Positions 43,224-51,606 of a DNA stretch of 59,762 nt are shown here, piece by piece (position 1 is the first letter of the stretch; the number at the start of each line of letters is the position of its first letter). The notes under the pieces are model-generated. The model saw only the letters and a program-made list of their open reading frames with translations, searched no databases and was not told where the DNA came from. The position numbers and the translations under genes are program-made. Origin of the DNA: Pseudomonadota bacterium (GTDB lineage: Bacteria > Pseudomonadota > Alphaproteobacteria > Rhodospirillales > Magnetospirillaceae); contig JAFAAW010000036.1 of NCBI GenBank assembly GCA_023426365.1, forward strand, positions 1-59,762. The letters are read 5' to 3'.

Positions 43224-43252
43224 TTGCCCGTCGCCGGGCTTGGGTGTATCAC
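43224..43252 (+). promoter_or_regulatory. Candidate rnd promoter giving a nearly leaderless mRNA
   Basis: TTGCCC (43224-43229) and TATCAC (43247-43252) are 17 bases apart. The predicted start is at 43259-43260, almost at ATG 43261, so rnd mRNA may have no leader. The only upstream Shine-Dalgarno-like element is AGG directly next to the ATG. Confidence 0.45.
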
Positions 43253-43260
43253 TCTAGGCC

Positions 43261-44460
43261 ATGCCAATGATCGCCGACTCCCAGGAACTGGCCGCCTTCT
43301 GCGCGCGGCTGTCCTCCGCCCCGTACATCACCGTCGATACGGAATTCATGCGGGAGAAGACCTATTTCCCGCAATTGTGCCTGGTTCAGGTCGCCGGCCC
43401 CGACGAGGCCCGCGCCATCGACCCGCTGGCGCCCGGCATCGATCTGACGCCGCTGTTCGACCTGCTGGCCGCGCCCACGGTGCTCAAGGTGTTCCACGCC
43501 GCCCGCCAGGATATCGAGATTTTCCTGCACCTGACCGGCAAGGTGCCGGCGCCGCTGTTCGACACCCAGGTGGCGGCCATGGTGTGCGGCTTCGGCGATT
43601 CGGTCGGCTACGAGACGCTGGCCAGCCAGTTGGCCAAGGCGCGCATCGACAAGTCCATGCGCTTCACCGACTGGTCGCTGCGGCCGCTGACGGAAAAGCA
43701 GGTGCAGTACGCGCTGGCCGACGTCACCCACCTGCGCGTCGCCTATGAAAAGCTGGTGCGCAAGCTGGAGCGCAACGGCCGGCTGGAATGGCTGACCGAG
43801 GAAATGGCCGAGCTGACCCATCCCGGCACCTACCGCACCAATCCCGACGACGCCTGGCGGCGGCTCAAGCCGCGGTCGTCCAGCCCGAAATTCCTGGCGG
43901 TGCTGAAGGAACTGGCGGCCTGGCGCGAGCGAGAGGCGCAGGAGCGCGACATTCCGCGCCAGCGCATGCTGCGCGACGAGACGCTGATGGAAATCGCCGC
44001 CCATCACCCCGCCGACACCAACGAACTGGGCCGCACCCGCGGCCTGGGCAAGGGGCTGGTCGAGGGCAAGATGGGCGCCGCCATCCTTGAGGCGGTCAAG
44101 CGCGGCCTGGCCCTGCCCGAGGACCAGATCCCCCGCCCGCCCGAGCGCATCGAGCTGCCGCGCGGCCTGGGCCCGGTGGTCGATCTGCTCAAGGTCCTGC
44201 TCAAGATGAAGTGCGACGAGCACGGCGTCGCCCAGAAGCTGGTCGCCAACGTGGCCGACATCGAGGCCATCGCCGCCGACGACAACGCCAATGTCCCCGC
44301 CCTGCACGGCTGGCGGCGCGAATTGTTCGGTGCGGATGCGCTGGCGCTCAAGCATGGCCGCCTGGGCCTGGGCTTTTGCACCGATGGCCGCAAGCTGCTT
44401 CTGGTGCCCATCGAACCGGTCGAGCCGCCGGCCGAAGCCTGCGTCGATTCAGAGGCATGA
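43261..44460 (+). CDS. rnd: Ribonuclease D
   Basis: A 399-residue 3'-to-5' exoribonuclease that trims tRNA precursors. The DEDD exonuclease motifs are YITVDTEFMREKTYFP (Exo I), KVFHAARQDIEIF (Exo II) and QYALADVTHLRVAYEKL (Exo III, Tyr type). One to two HRDC-like helical domains follow (RDIPRQRMLRDETLMEIAAH, LGRTRGLGKGLVEG). Length and order are standard. The stop overlaps the start of the Cys-cluster gene (ATGA), so they are co-translated. Confidence 0.96.
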   Translation: MPMIADSQELAAFCARLSSAPYITVDTEFMREKTYFPQLCLVQVAGPDEARAIDPLAPGIDLTPLFDLLAAPTVLKVFHAARQDIEIFLHLTGKVPAPLFDTQVAAMVCGFGDSVGYETLASQLAKARIDKSMRFTDWSLRPLTEKQVQYALADVTHLRVAYEKLVRKLERNGRLEWLTEEMAELTHPGTYRTNPDDAWRRLKPRSSSPKFLAVLKELAAWREREAQERDIPRQRMLRDETLMEIAAHHPADTNELGRTRGLGKGLVEGKMGAAILEAVKRGLALPEDQIPRPPERIELPRGLGPVVDLLKVLLKMKCDEHGVAQKLVANVADIEAIAADDNANVPALHGWRRELFGADALALKHGRLGLGFCTDGRKLLLVPIEPVEPPAEACVDSEA

Positions 44461-45074
44461 CCACGGCCCGGCCGCCGCGCTATTCCGATATTCAGGCGGC
44501 GGCCAAGGCGGCGGCCCTGGACGCCCTGCGGCGCGGCGACGGGCCGGAGGCGGCCGCGCGCGCCGCCATGGATGCGGCCGAGAACTTTCTGGCCCACGCG
44601 GTGGAAGCCATCGGCCTGCACGAACAGATGGCCGCCATCCGCTGTGCCGCCGGCTGTTCCCATTGCTGTCATCAGATGGTGGGCGTCACCAGCGCCGAAC
44701 TGGCCCTGCTGCGGCGATGCATCGAGGCCCTGCCCCCGTCGGCGCGCGGGCGCGTGCGTGCGCGCATCAAGAAGGTGGCGGCGCGCGGCAAGGGGCTGGA
44801 CCAGCGCGGCTGGTGGCTGGCGCGGCTGCGCTGTCCGCTGCTGGAGGACGACGGCAAATGCCTGGTGCATGCCGACCGGCCGCTGCCCTGCCGGGCGATG
44901 AATTCCTATGACGTGGATATCTGCCGCCGCTCGCACGGCGGCGAGCGCTTGCAGGTGCCCATGCTGGCCGCGCAACACCGCATCCACGCCCATGCCCAGA
45001 GCGGCCTGATCGAGGCGCTGAAGGAAACCGGCGCCGACCCGACCGTCCACAACATGGCGCTGGCGCTGGCATAG
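44457..45074 (+). CDS. YkgJ-type cysteine-cluster protein
   Basis: A 205-residue protein with the zinc/iron-chelating cluster of the YkgJ/UPF0153 family. The cysteines are in CAAGCSHCCHQMVGVT and then RCPLLEDDGKCLVHADRPLP with CRAMNSYDVDIC. The cluster may bind an iron-sulfur or zinc centre; the biochemical role is not established. The long helical N-terminus is family-typical. Its ATG overlaps the rnd stop, so it is co-translated with rnd; a link to RNA metabolism is possible but unproven. Confidence 0.88.
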   Translation: MTTARPPRYSDIQAAAKAAALDALRRGDGPEAAARAAMDAAENFLAHAVEAIGLHEQMAAIRCAAGCSHCCHQMVGVTSAELALLRRCIEALPPSARGRVRARIKKVAARGKGLDQRGWWLARLRCPLLEDDGKCLVHADRPLPCRAMNSYDVDICRRSHGGERLQVPMLAAQHRIHAHAQSGLIEALKETGADPTVHNMALALA

Positions 45075-45107
45075 CCCCCATGGCCGGGACCGGCCCGGCC
45101 ATGGGGG
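45075..45107. terminator. Hairpin between convergent Cys-cluster and metY-like genes
   Basis: A perfect 14-bp stem (45075-45088 and 45094-45107) with loop ACCGG sits between two convergent stop codons. It has no T-run, so it is a strong hairpin but not a classical terminator. Confidence 0.5.
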
Positions 45108-45114
45108 AGAACGC

Positions 45115-46932
45115 TCAGGCGGAGGCGGCCGCCAGCGCCTGATCCAGATCGGCGATCAGATCGTTCGCGTCCTCGATGCCCACCGACAGGCGAATGACGT
45201 CGGGACCCGCCCCGGCGGCGACCTGCTGTTCCTCGGTCAACTGGCGGTGGGTGGTGCTGGCCGGGTGCAGGATCAGCGAACGGGTGTCGCCGATATTGGC
45301 CAGATGGCTGAACAGCCGCACGTTCTCGACGATCTTGCAGCCCACGTCGAAGCCGCCCTTGACGCCGAACGTGAACACCGCGCCGGCGCCGGCCGGCAGG
45401 TACTTCTCCTGCAACGCCTTGTACTTGCTGCCGGGCAGGCCGGCATAGGACACCCACGCCACCGCCGGATGGTCGGCAAGGAAGGCGGCGACCTTCGCGG
45501 CGTTGGCGCAGTGGCGCTCCATGCGCAGATGCAGGGTTTCCATGCCGGTGATGGTCAGGAAGGCGTTCATGGGCGCCATGGCCGGGCCGAAATCGCGCAA
45601 GGCCACCGCGCGCGCCTTGGTGGTGAAGGCGAAGTCACCGAAGGTTTCGGCGAAGGTCAGGCCGTGATAGGCGGGTTCGGGCTGCGACAGGCTGGGGAAC
45701 TTGTCGTTCTGGCCCCAGTTGAACTTGCCCGATTCCACCACCACGCCGCCCAGCGCGTTGCCGTGGCCGGCCAGGAACTTGGTGGTGGAATGCACCACGA
45801 TGTCCGCCCCCCATTCCATGGGGCGGCACAGGAACGGCGTCGCCAGGGTGTTGTCCACGATCAGCGGGATGCCGGCATCGTGGGCGACCTTGGCCACCGC
45901 CTCGATGTCCACGATGATGCCGCCGGGATTGGCCAGGCTTTCGATGAAGATGGCCTTGGTCCTGTCGGTCATCGCCCGGCGGAAATTCTCGGGATCGTTG
46001 GGATCGACGAAGGTGCAGTGCCAGCCCAGCTTCTTGAACGACAGGCCGAACTGGGTCAGCGAGCCGCCATAGAGGTTGCGCGAGGCGACGAAATGGTCGC
46101 CCGGCTCCAGCAGGGTGAAGAAGGTGATGAACTGCGCCGCATGGCCCGAGGCGGCGCCCACGGCGGCGCGGCCGCCCTCCAGCGTGGCGACGCGCTCCTC
46201 CAGCACCGAGACGGTGGGGTTGGTCAGGCGCGAGTAGATGTAGCCGAAGGTGTGCAGGTTGAACAGGCTGGCGGCGTGATCCACGTCCTCGAACACGTAG
46301 GACGCGGTCTGGTAGATGGGCGTGATGCGGGCGCCGGTGGTGGCGTCGGGCGCGGCGCCCGAATGCACCGCCTTGGTGGCGAAGCCGTAGGCGGGCTGCT
46401 TGCCGCCGGCGCGCGCCTCGCGCTCCTTCCTGGCGCGCGGCGCCTCCATGGGGCGGTTCGAGATGATGCCGGAATTGACGCCGAACCAGCCCAACTCGCC
46501 GCCCAGGCGGCCGAACTCGATCTTGGGGCAGCGGTTCATCACCACCTTGAGGCCGGCGGCCTCGGCGCGCGCCGCCGCCTCGTCGTTCTGGACGCCCAAC
46601 TGCATCCACACCACCTTGGCGCCGATCTCGATGGCCTGGTCGGTGATGGTGCCGGCGGCGGCGGAATTGCGGAACACGTCCACCATGTCCACCGGCTCGG
46701 GGATCGAGGCCAGGTCCTTGTAGACCCGCTCGCCCAGCAATTCCTGGCCGTCCAGGCCGGGATTGACGGGGATCACCCGATAGCCTTTCTCCTGCAGGTA
46801 CTTGGCCACGAAAAAGCTGGGCCGGTTCCAGTTGGCGCTGGCGCCGACGATGGCGATGGTGCGCACCCCGCGCAGGATGCCGCGCAGGAAATCGTCGGTA
46901 TAGGGAATGGGCGGAAGCAAGCTGTCGGCCAT
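45115..46932 (-). CDS. Fusion of a CoA-binding domain and O-acetylhomoserine sulfhydrylase
   Basis: A 605-residue two-part protein. Residues 1-150 are a CoA-binding (YccU-like) Rossmann domain: IAIVGASANWNRPSFFVAKY, GYRVIPVNPGLDGQELLGE and NRCPKIEFGRL with its Cys. Residues about 175-605 are a PLP-dependent Cys/Met-metabolism enzyme of the MetY type (O-acetylhomoserine plus sulfide giving homocysteine). Its pyridoxal Lys is in VVHSTTKFLAGHG. It has ESLANPGG, VDNTLATPFLC and the C-terminal HPASTTHRQLT. The family start ADSLLPPIPYTDDF with GAAGGA upstream is at 46932. The fusion could let acyl-CoA status gate methionine synthesis. No SAM riboswitch was found in its leader. Confidence 0.92.
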   Translation of the reverse strand: MADSLLPPIPYTDDFLRGILRGVRTIAIVGASANWNRPSFFVAKYLQEKGYRVIPVNPGLDGQELLGERVYKDLASIPEPVDMVDVFRNSAAAGTITDQAIEIGAKVVWMQLGVQNDEAAARAEAAGLKVVMNRCPKIEFGRLGGELGWFGVNSGIISNRPMEAPRARKEREARAGGKQPAYGFATKAVHSGAAPDATTGARITPIYQTASYVFEDVDHAASLFNLHTFGYIYSRLTNPTVSVLEERVATLEGGRAAVGAASGHAAQFITFFTLLEPGDHFVASRNLYGGSLTQFGLSFKKLGWHCTFVDPNDPENFRRAMTDRTKAIFIESLANPGGIIVDIEAVAKVAHDAGIPLIVDNTLATPFLCRPMEWGADIVVHSTTKFLAGHGNALGGVVVESGKFNWGQNDKFPSLSQPEPAYHGLTFAETFGDFAFTTKARAVALRDFGPAMAPMNAFLTITGMETLHLRMERHCANAAKVAAFLADHPAVAWVSYAGLPGSKYKALQEKYLPAGAGAVFTFGVKGGFDVGCKIVENVRLFSHLANIGDTRSLILHPASTTHRQLTEEQQVAAGAGPDVIRLSVGIEDANDLIADLDQALAAASA

Positions 46933-47182
46933 GGCGGTCCTTCGGCGCAGTCGGGGGTCCGGGCCGGCGATGATGGCGGCATTGGGAGGAGGGATCAAGC
47001 GGCGCGCCACGCTTCCGAGCGGCTTTCCACAGCCGATTCGAGAACAGTGTGGTTAAGCAGTGGCATTTGGGCGCGATCTCATATAAAACGCCCCCCAAAC
47101 CAGTTCGGATTTACGGCCTGGGTGGGGAGAGAATTTGTCCCGCCCCCGGCTTTGTCCCTTTCACACAACGGACCCTAACCAC

Positions 47183-49324
47183 ATGGCTCGCCAGACTCCA
47201 CTTTCCGACATCCGCAACATCGGCATCATCGCGCACGTCGACGCCGGCAAGACGACGACGACCGAGCGCATCCTGTATTTCACCGGCCGTAAGCACACCA
47301 TCGTGGACGTGCACGACACCAAGGACCTGAAGTCGTCGACCACGACCGACTACATGGAGCAGGAGCAGAAGCGCGGCATCACCATTCAGTCCGCCGCCGT
47401 GTCCGCGTTCTGGAAGGGCAAGAAGATCAACGTGATCGACACCCCCGGCCACGTGGACTTCACCATCGAGGTGAACCGCTCGCTGCGCGTGCTGGACGGC
47501 GCCGTGGTGGTGTTCGACGGCGTGGCCGGTGTGGAGCCGCAGACCGAGACCAACTGGCGCCTGGCCGACAACTACAAGGTTCCGCGTCTGTGCTACGTCA
47601 ACAAGATGGACCGTTCGGGCGCGAACTTCCGTCGTTGCGTCGAGATGATGAAGACCCGCCTGGGCGCCCGTCCCCTGCCGATCTTCCTGCCGATCGGCTC
47701 GGAAGACAACTTCCAGGGCATGGTCGATCTGGTCGAGATGAAGGGCTACATCTGGCTGTCCGAGGAGCGCGATTCCAAGTGGGACATCGTTGACGCCGAT
47801 CCGGCCGCCATCATCGAGCGCTGCAAGATCTCGGTGGTCGAGGACAAGGAGATCCTGAACTCCATCGCCCAGTACCGCGCCGAGCTGGTGGACACCGCCC
47901 TCGAGCAGGACGAAGCCGCCATGGAGAAGTATCTGGAGACCGGCGAGGAGCCGGACGCCGATACCCTGCGCGCCTGCATCCGCAAGGGCACCTTGAACGG
48001 CTCGTTCAACCCGGTTCTGTGCGGTACCTCGTACAAGAACAAGGGCCCGACGCAGGTTCTGGACGCCGTCATTTGGTACCTGCCCGCCCCGAACGACGTG
48101 GAAGCCATCAAGACCGTGGACGCCGACGGCAACCCGGTCGGCGAGCGCCTGTCCTCGGATGACGAGCCGTTCTCGGCCCTGGCGTTCAAGGTCATCAACG
48201 ACGCCTACGGCGCCCTGACCTTCGTGCGCGTCTATTCGGGCGTGCTGACCAAGGGCATGAGCGTGCTGAACTCGACCCGTGGCAAGCGCGAGAAGATCGG
48301 CCGCATGGTCGAAATGTTCGCCAAGGACGCCAACCCGATCGAAGAAGCCCGCGCCGGCGACATCATCGCGCTGGTTTCGCTGGCCGAGACCGACACCGGT
48401 GACACCCTGTGCGATCCGACCGCCCCGGTGGTGCTCGAGCGCATGAAGTTCCCCGAGCCGGTGATCTCGGTGTCGGTGGAGCCGAAGGCCAAGGCCGACC
48501 AGGAGAAGTTCTCCAACGCGCTGGGCAAGCTGGTCCGTGCCGACCCGAGCCTGCGTCTGGAAACCGACCGTGAAACCGGTCAGACCATCCTGCGCGGCAT
48601 GGGCGAGCTGCACCTGGAAGTGACCATGGACCGCCTGCGCACCGAGTTCAACGTGGAAGGCAACATGGGCAAGCCGCAGGTGGCTTACCGCGAAGCCTTC
48701 ACCTCGGTGATCGAGCACACCTACACCCACAAGAAGCAGACCGGCGGTTCGGGCCAGTTCGCCGAAGTGAAGATCATCTTCGAGCCGCTCGAGCGTGGTC
48801 TGGGTTACGAGTTCAAGGACGAGACCGTCGGCGGTTCGGTGCCGAAGGAGTACATCCCGTCGGTGGACAAGGGTCTGCAGATGCAGAAGGAAGACGGCGT
48901 GCTCGCCGGCTATCCGACCGTGGACTTCCGCGCCCGCCTGGTGGACGGCAAGTTCCACGACGTGGACTCGAACGCGCTGACCTTCGAAATCGCCGCCAAG
49001 GCCTGCTTCCGCGAGGCCATCCGCAAGGCCAACCCGATCCTGCTGGAGCCGGTGATGAAGGTCGAAGTGGTGACTCCGGAAGACTATCTGGGTGACGTCA
49101 TCGGCGACGTGAACCGTCGTCGCGGCATGATCCAGGGCCAGCTGGAGCGCGGCAACAACATCGCGGTCGAGGCCTTCGTGCCCCTGAACGAGATGTTCGG
49201 CTATATCGGCCAGCTGCGCGGCATGACCTCGGGCCGTGCGTCCTACACGATGGAATTCTCGCACTACGAGCCGGTTCCGCGTCAGGTCGCCGACGAGATC
49301 GTCGCCGGCAAGAACAAGGGCTAA
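47183..49324 (+). CDS. fusA: Elongation factor G (stand-alone copy)
   Basis: A 713-residue EF-G GTPase that translocates tRNA/mRNA on the ribosome and helps recycling. G1 is AHVDAGKTTTTERI, G3 is DTPGHVD, G4 is VNKMDR and G5 is near the GTS segment. Domains II-V follow, with the catalytic loop VDFRARLVDGKFHDVDS. Switch I carries about five extra residues (HDTKDLKSSTTTDYMEQE) against the usual HDGAATMDWMEQE. The gene is not in a str operon. Its codon choice (many CGT, GGT, GTT) differs from its neighbours and suggests high expression. A -10 TATAAA (47082-47087) with a GC-rich discriminator lies upstream. It may be a second EF-G or the only one. Confidence 0.94.
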   Translation: MARQTPLSDIRNIGIIAHVDAGKTTTTERILYFTGRKHTIVDVHDTKDLKSSTTTDYMEQEQKRGITIQSAAVSAFWKGKKINVIDTPGHVDFTIEVNRSLRVLDGAVVVFDGVAGVEPQTETNWRLADNYKVPRLCYVNKMDRSGANFRRCVEMMKTRLGARPLPIFLPIGSEDNFQGMVDLVEMKGYIWLSEERDSKWDIVDADPAAIIERCKISVVEDKEILNSIAQYRAELVDTALEQDEAAMEKYLETGEEPDADTLRACIRKGTLNGSFNPVLCGTSYKNKGPTQVLDAVIWYLPAPNDVEAIKTVDADGNPVGERLSSDDEPFSALAFKVINDAYGALTFVRVYSGVLTKGMSVLNSTRGKREKIGRMVEMFAKDANPIEEARAGDIIALVSLAETDTGDTLCDPTAPVVLERMKFPEPVISVSVEPKAKADQEKFSNALGKLVRADPSLRLETDRETGQTILRGMGELHLEVTMDRLRTEFNVEGNMGKPQVAYREAFTSVIEHTYTHKKQTGGSGQFAEVKIIFEPLERGLGYEFKDETVGGSVPKEYIPSVDKGLQMQKEDGVLAGYPTVDFRARLVDGKFHDVDSNALTFEIAAKACFREAIRKANPILLEPVMKVEVVTPEDYLGDVIGDVNRRRGMIQGQLERGNNIAVEAFVPLNEMFGYIGQLRGMTSGRASYTMEFSHYEPVPRQVADEIVAGKNKG

Positions 49325-49340
49325 CCCCCCCTTTTATGGG

Positions 49341-49374
49341 AACGCCCGCCGTGGGAAACCGCGGCGGGCGTTTT
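49341..49374 (+). terminator. fusA intrinsic terminator
   Basis: AACGCCCGCCG (49341-49351) pairs with CGGCGGGCGTT (49362-49372), followed by T4. It lies 17 bases after the fusA stop. Confidence 0.88.
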
Positions 49375-49400
49375 CATTTCACCAGGCAGGAGCGTTCGCC

Positions 49401-49790
49401 GTGGTCACCAAGATCAAGCTGCATATCTTCTTCGCCACTCTGACCTTCATGTTCGGCTACTACTATCTGGTGGACAGCCTGCCACGCTCGCGGCTGATCC
49501 CCGAATACCTCACCAACCTGACCACCGCCGCCGACACCGCCCTGGCCGGCGGCACCCTGGACGGCATGGTCGTGGAACAGCCCATGTTCTATCTGGACAG
49601 CCCGGCGGTGTCAGTCCACCCGTCCGCCGCCGGCTACGACATTCGCTTCGAGCACGCCAGCCGCCGCCGGTGCGAGCAATTGATCAGCAACGCCACCGTC
49701 AAGCAATTGGCCAAGGACGTCACGGTCGAGGGCGGCGCCTGCGGCGACGTCAATGTGGTGACTGTGTCCATGGACCGTCGCGCACAGTGA
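49401..49790 (+). CDS. Membrane-anchored small protein, pilin-like
   Basis: A 129-residue protein starting at a GTG with AGGAG eight bases upstream. It has a single N-terminal membrane helix (IKLHIFFATLTFMFGYYYLV) and a periplasmic domain of about 100 residues. Two cysteines (RRRCEQLI and GGACGDVN) about 25 residues apart could form a disulfide. The layout (N-terminal helix, then a small globular domain ending ...C-x2-L...C) recalls type IVb minor pilins such as PilS C-terminal domains. No prepilin cleavage motif is clear. It follows the fusA terminator closely. No family is certain. Confidence 0.72.
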   Translation: MVTKIKLHIFFATLTFMFGYYYLVDSLPRSRLIPEYLTNLTTAADTALAGGTLDGMVVEQPMFYLDSPAVSVHPSAAGYDIRFEHASRRRCEQLISNATVKQLAKDVTVEGGACGDVNVVTVSMDRRAQ

Positions 49791-49863
49791 TTGCGCACAC
49801 GGCTTGCGCACATGCCGCCGCCCTTTGAAGTGGACGCCTACTTCTTTCAGGTTATGTGCGCAA
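49791..49863. promoter_or_regulatory. Three copies of TTGCGCACA (two direct, one inverted)
   Basis: TTGCGCACA occurs at 49791-49799 and 49804-49812, and its reverse complement at 49855-49863. All lie between the pilin-like gene and the next exported protein. A repeated 9-mer in this layout is likely an operator set for the gene at 49967. Confidence 0.5.
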
Positions 49864-49933
49864 CCGCCATGTATTCTACGCAAGAATAGCAACAGCAAAC
49901 CGTGATTGACCAAGTCTCGCCGACACTGCTTTT

Positions 49934-49950
49934 ATTCCCCCGGGGGGAAT
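49934..49950. repeat. Perfect dyad ATTCCCCC-G-GGGGGAAT
   Basis: Eight-base arms (49934-49941 and 49943-49950) around one G. It covers the alternative ATG at 49949, so it may be an operator or a translational hairpin and argues for the ATG at 49967. Confidence 0.5.
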
Positions 49951-49966
49951 GGCGGTGGAGGCCGAC

Positions 49967-50476
49967 ATGGTGCGCATTCTTGCCCCGATTGTAACCATAC
50001 TGCTCATGGCCAGCGGCCACGCCCGTGCCGATTGGGAATGGACCCAATGGGGCATGTCGCCCGGCCAGGCGCTTGCCGCGTCGCAGGGCAAGGCGGTTTC
50101 CGCCACCGCAGAGGAAAAGCAGCGCCGCACCTACCGCCGCGGCTTCGCCCCCATCCGCGTCCCGCAATTGGTGGCCGAGCACCGCGTGGCCGGCGCCGAT
50201 TTGCAGGCCTATCTTCTGTTCGACGTGAGCACCGCGCGTCTGGTGTGCGTGGACCTGCTGCCCAAGGCCGGCGCGGCGTTGCCCCCCGACCTGCATGCCT
50301 CGCTGGTCGGCAGTCTGGGTGCGCCCGTCCTGGAAAAGCGCCAGCAACTTCCCGGCGTCGAATGGACCACCACCACCTGGACCACCGACACCGACAATGT
50401 GGTGCTTCAGCAGGGCGGCCTGGGTGCCAAGCTGCAATATTGCCAGCGCGATCACGGCGTGGTGGCATCGCGATAG
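49967..50476 (+). CDS. Exported small protein of unknown function
   Basis: A 169-residue protein with signal peptide MVRILAPIVTILLMASGHAR (cleavage near ARA-DWEW). The mature domain begins WEWTQWGMSPGQALAAS, a pattern found in small periplasmic proteins of the PepSY/BamE-like kind, but no family is assigned. Two Cys (RLVCVDLL, LQYCQRD) are present. The ATG at 49967 has GGTGGAGG five bases upstream. It converges on the AEC transporter gene. Confidence 0.75.
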   Translation: MVRILAPIVTILLMASGHARADWEWTQWGMSPGQALAASQGKAVSATAEEKQRRTYRRGFAPIRVPQLVAEHRVAGADLQAYLLFDVSTARLVCVDLLPKAGAALPPDLHASLVGSLGAPVLEKRQQLPGVEWTTTTWTTDTDNVVLQQGGLGAKLQYCQRDHGVVASR

Positions 50477-50527
50477 CTTTTCCGGCCGGGGATGTCTTGG
50501 GCCGGCCGCACGGCGCCGCGCCTCGGC

Positions 50528-51460
50528 TCAACCCGCGTACAGCACCAGAATGACCGACAGCACCGGCACCGAGGCCAGGGTGGACAGCAAGATGACCTGG
50601 CTGGTCTCCTCCACATAAGTCTGGTACTGGGTGGCGACGACGAAGGTCAGCGCGCCGGTCGGCAGCGCCGCCAGCAGCAAGGTGGCGCCGGTCCAGAAAT
50701 GATCCAGCGGGAACAGGGTCTGGATCAGCACCCAGGCCAGCAGCGGCTGCACCACCAGCTTCAGCGGCACCATCCAGCCCACCTTGCGCCAAGCCAGCAC
50801 CAGCGGCCGGCCGGCCAGGAACACGCCGATGGCGAACAGCGCGCACGGCCCCGCCGCCCCGCCCACCAACTGGCAGAAGTTCACCACCGGTTGCGGCACC
50901 GGCAGCCCGGTCAGGTTCCACGCCAGCCCCGCCATGGACGACACGATCAGGGGGTTCTTGACCAGGGCGCGCCCCACATCGGCCAGGGCGTGCAGGATGC
51001 CGTTGCCGGCCGCCTGCACCAGTTCGATCCAGATCACCGCCAGCCCCACCATCACCACGCTCATCACCACGGTGGCGATCAGCGCGGGCAACAGGTGGTC
51101 GGCGCCATAGGCGGCGACGAACAGCGGAATGCCCATGTAGCCGGTGTTGGAAAAGGCGGCGTTCAGCCCCTGAAGCGAATGCCTGGCCCAACCCTGCGGG
51201 TGGATCAGGCGGCCCAGCAGCGCGGCGCCGAAATACACCACCAGCATGGACCCCAGAAAGGCGCCGATGAACGGGCCGTTGAAGATCTGCGCCAGCGGCT
51301 GGCGCGCCATGGCAAGGAACAGGACGGCCGGCAGCGCGAACCAGTAGACGAAGGCCGACAGCGCCGTGGACGCGGTCTGCCCCAGCACCGACCGGCCGCC
51401 GGCATAACCGGCGACGACGATGGCGAAGACGGGCAGCGCCACGTCCAGAACGACCTGCAT
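50528..51460 (-). CDS. AEC-family (auxin efflux carrier-like) transporter
   Basis: A 310-residue inner-membrane permease with about 10 hydrophobic helices in two inverted halves: N-terminal VLDVALPVFAIVVAGYAGGR, SNTGYMGIPLFVAAYG, KNPLIVSSMAGLAWNLTGLP and the second-half LLAALPTGALTFVVATQY. Bacterial AEC proteins export or import dicarboxylates such as malonate or malate; the substrate is not determinable. ATG 51460 has GGGAGG seven bases upstream. A GntR-type palindrome lies in the divergent region towards the ABC gene. Confidence 0.9.
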   Translation of the reverse strand: MQVVLDVALPVFAIVVAGYAGGRSVLGQTASTALSAFVYWFALPAVLFLAMARQPLAQIFNGPFIGAFLGSMLVVYFGAALLGRLIHPQGWARHSLQGLNAAFSNTGYMGIPLFVAAYGADHLLPALIATVVMSVVMVGLAVIWIELVQAAGNGILHALADVGRALVKNPLIVSSMAGLAWNLTGLPVPQPVVNFCQLVGGAAGPCALFAIGVFLAGRPLVLAWRKVGWMVPLKLVVQPLLAWVLIQTLFPLDHFWTGATLLLAALPTGALTFVVATQYQTYVEETSQVILLSTLASVPVLSVILVLYAG

Positions 51461-51490
51461 GTTCAACCTCCCAATGGGACGCCAATGTGG

Positions 51491-51505
51491 AATGGTCCGA
51501 CCATT
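51491..51505. promoter_or_regulatory. GntR/FadR-type operator palindrome
   Basis: AATGGTCCGACCATT is a perfect 15-base palindrome matching the T-G-G-T-N3-A-C-C-A site of FadR-subfamily GntR repressors. It lies between the divergent AEC transporter and ABC genes. No GntR gene is in the window. Confidence 0.5.
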
Positions 51506-51606
51506 TCGGTCAAGCCATGTGGGAACCCCTTACCCCGCTGGCGTTTCAACAGCGGCCATGGTTTATTGGTGATCTCGGGCTGGGTAAGACTTTTGGGGGA
51601 GAACGC

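Noticed and set aside
47061..47075. Sigma-54 promoter ahead of fusA (TGGCATTTGGGCGCG)
   Set aside because: TGGC is present but there is no GC at the required 10-base spacing.
46933..47182. SAM riboswitch in the leader of the metY-like gene
   Set aside because: I compared the leader with SAM-I, SAM-II and SAM/SAH consensus cores from memory and found none of their conserved segments.
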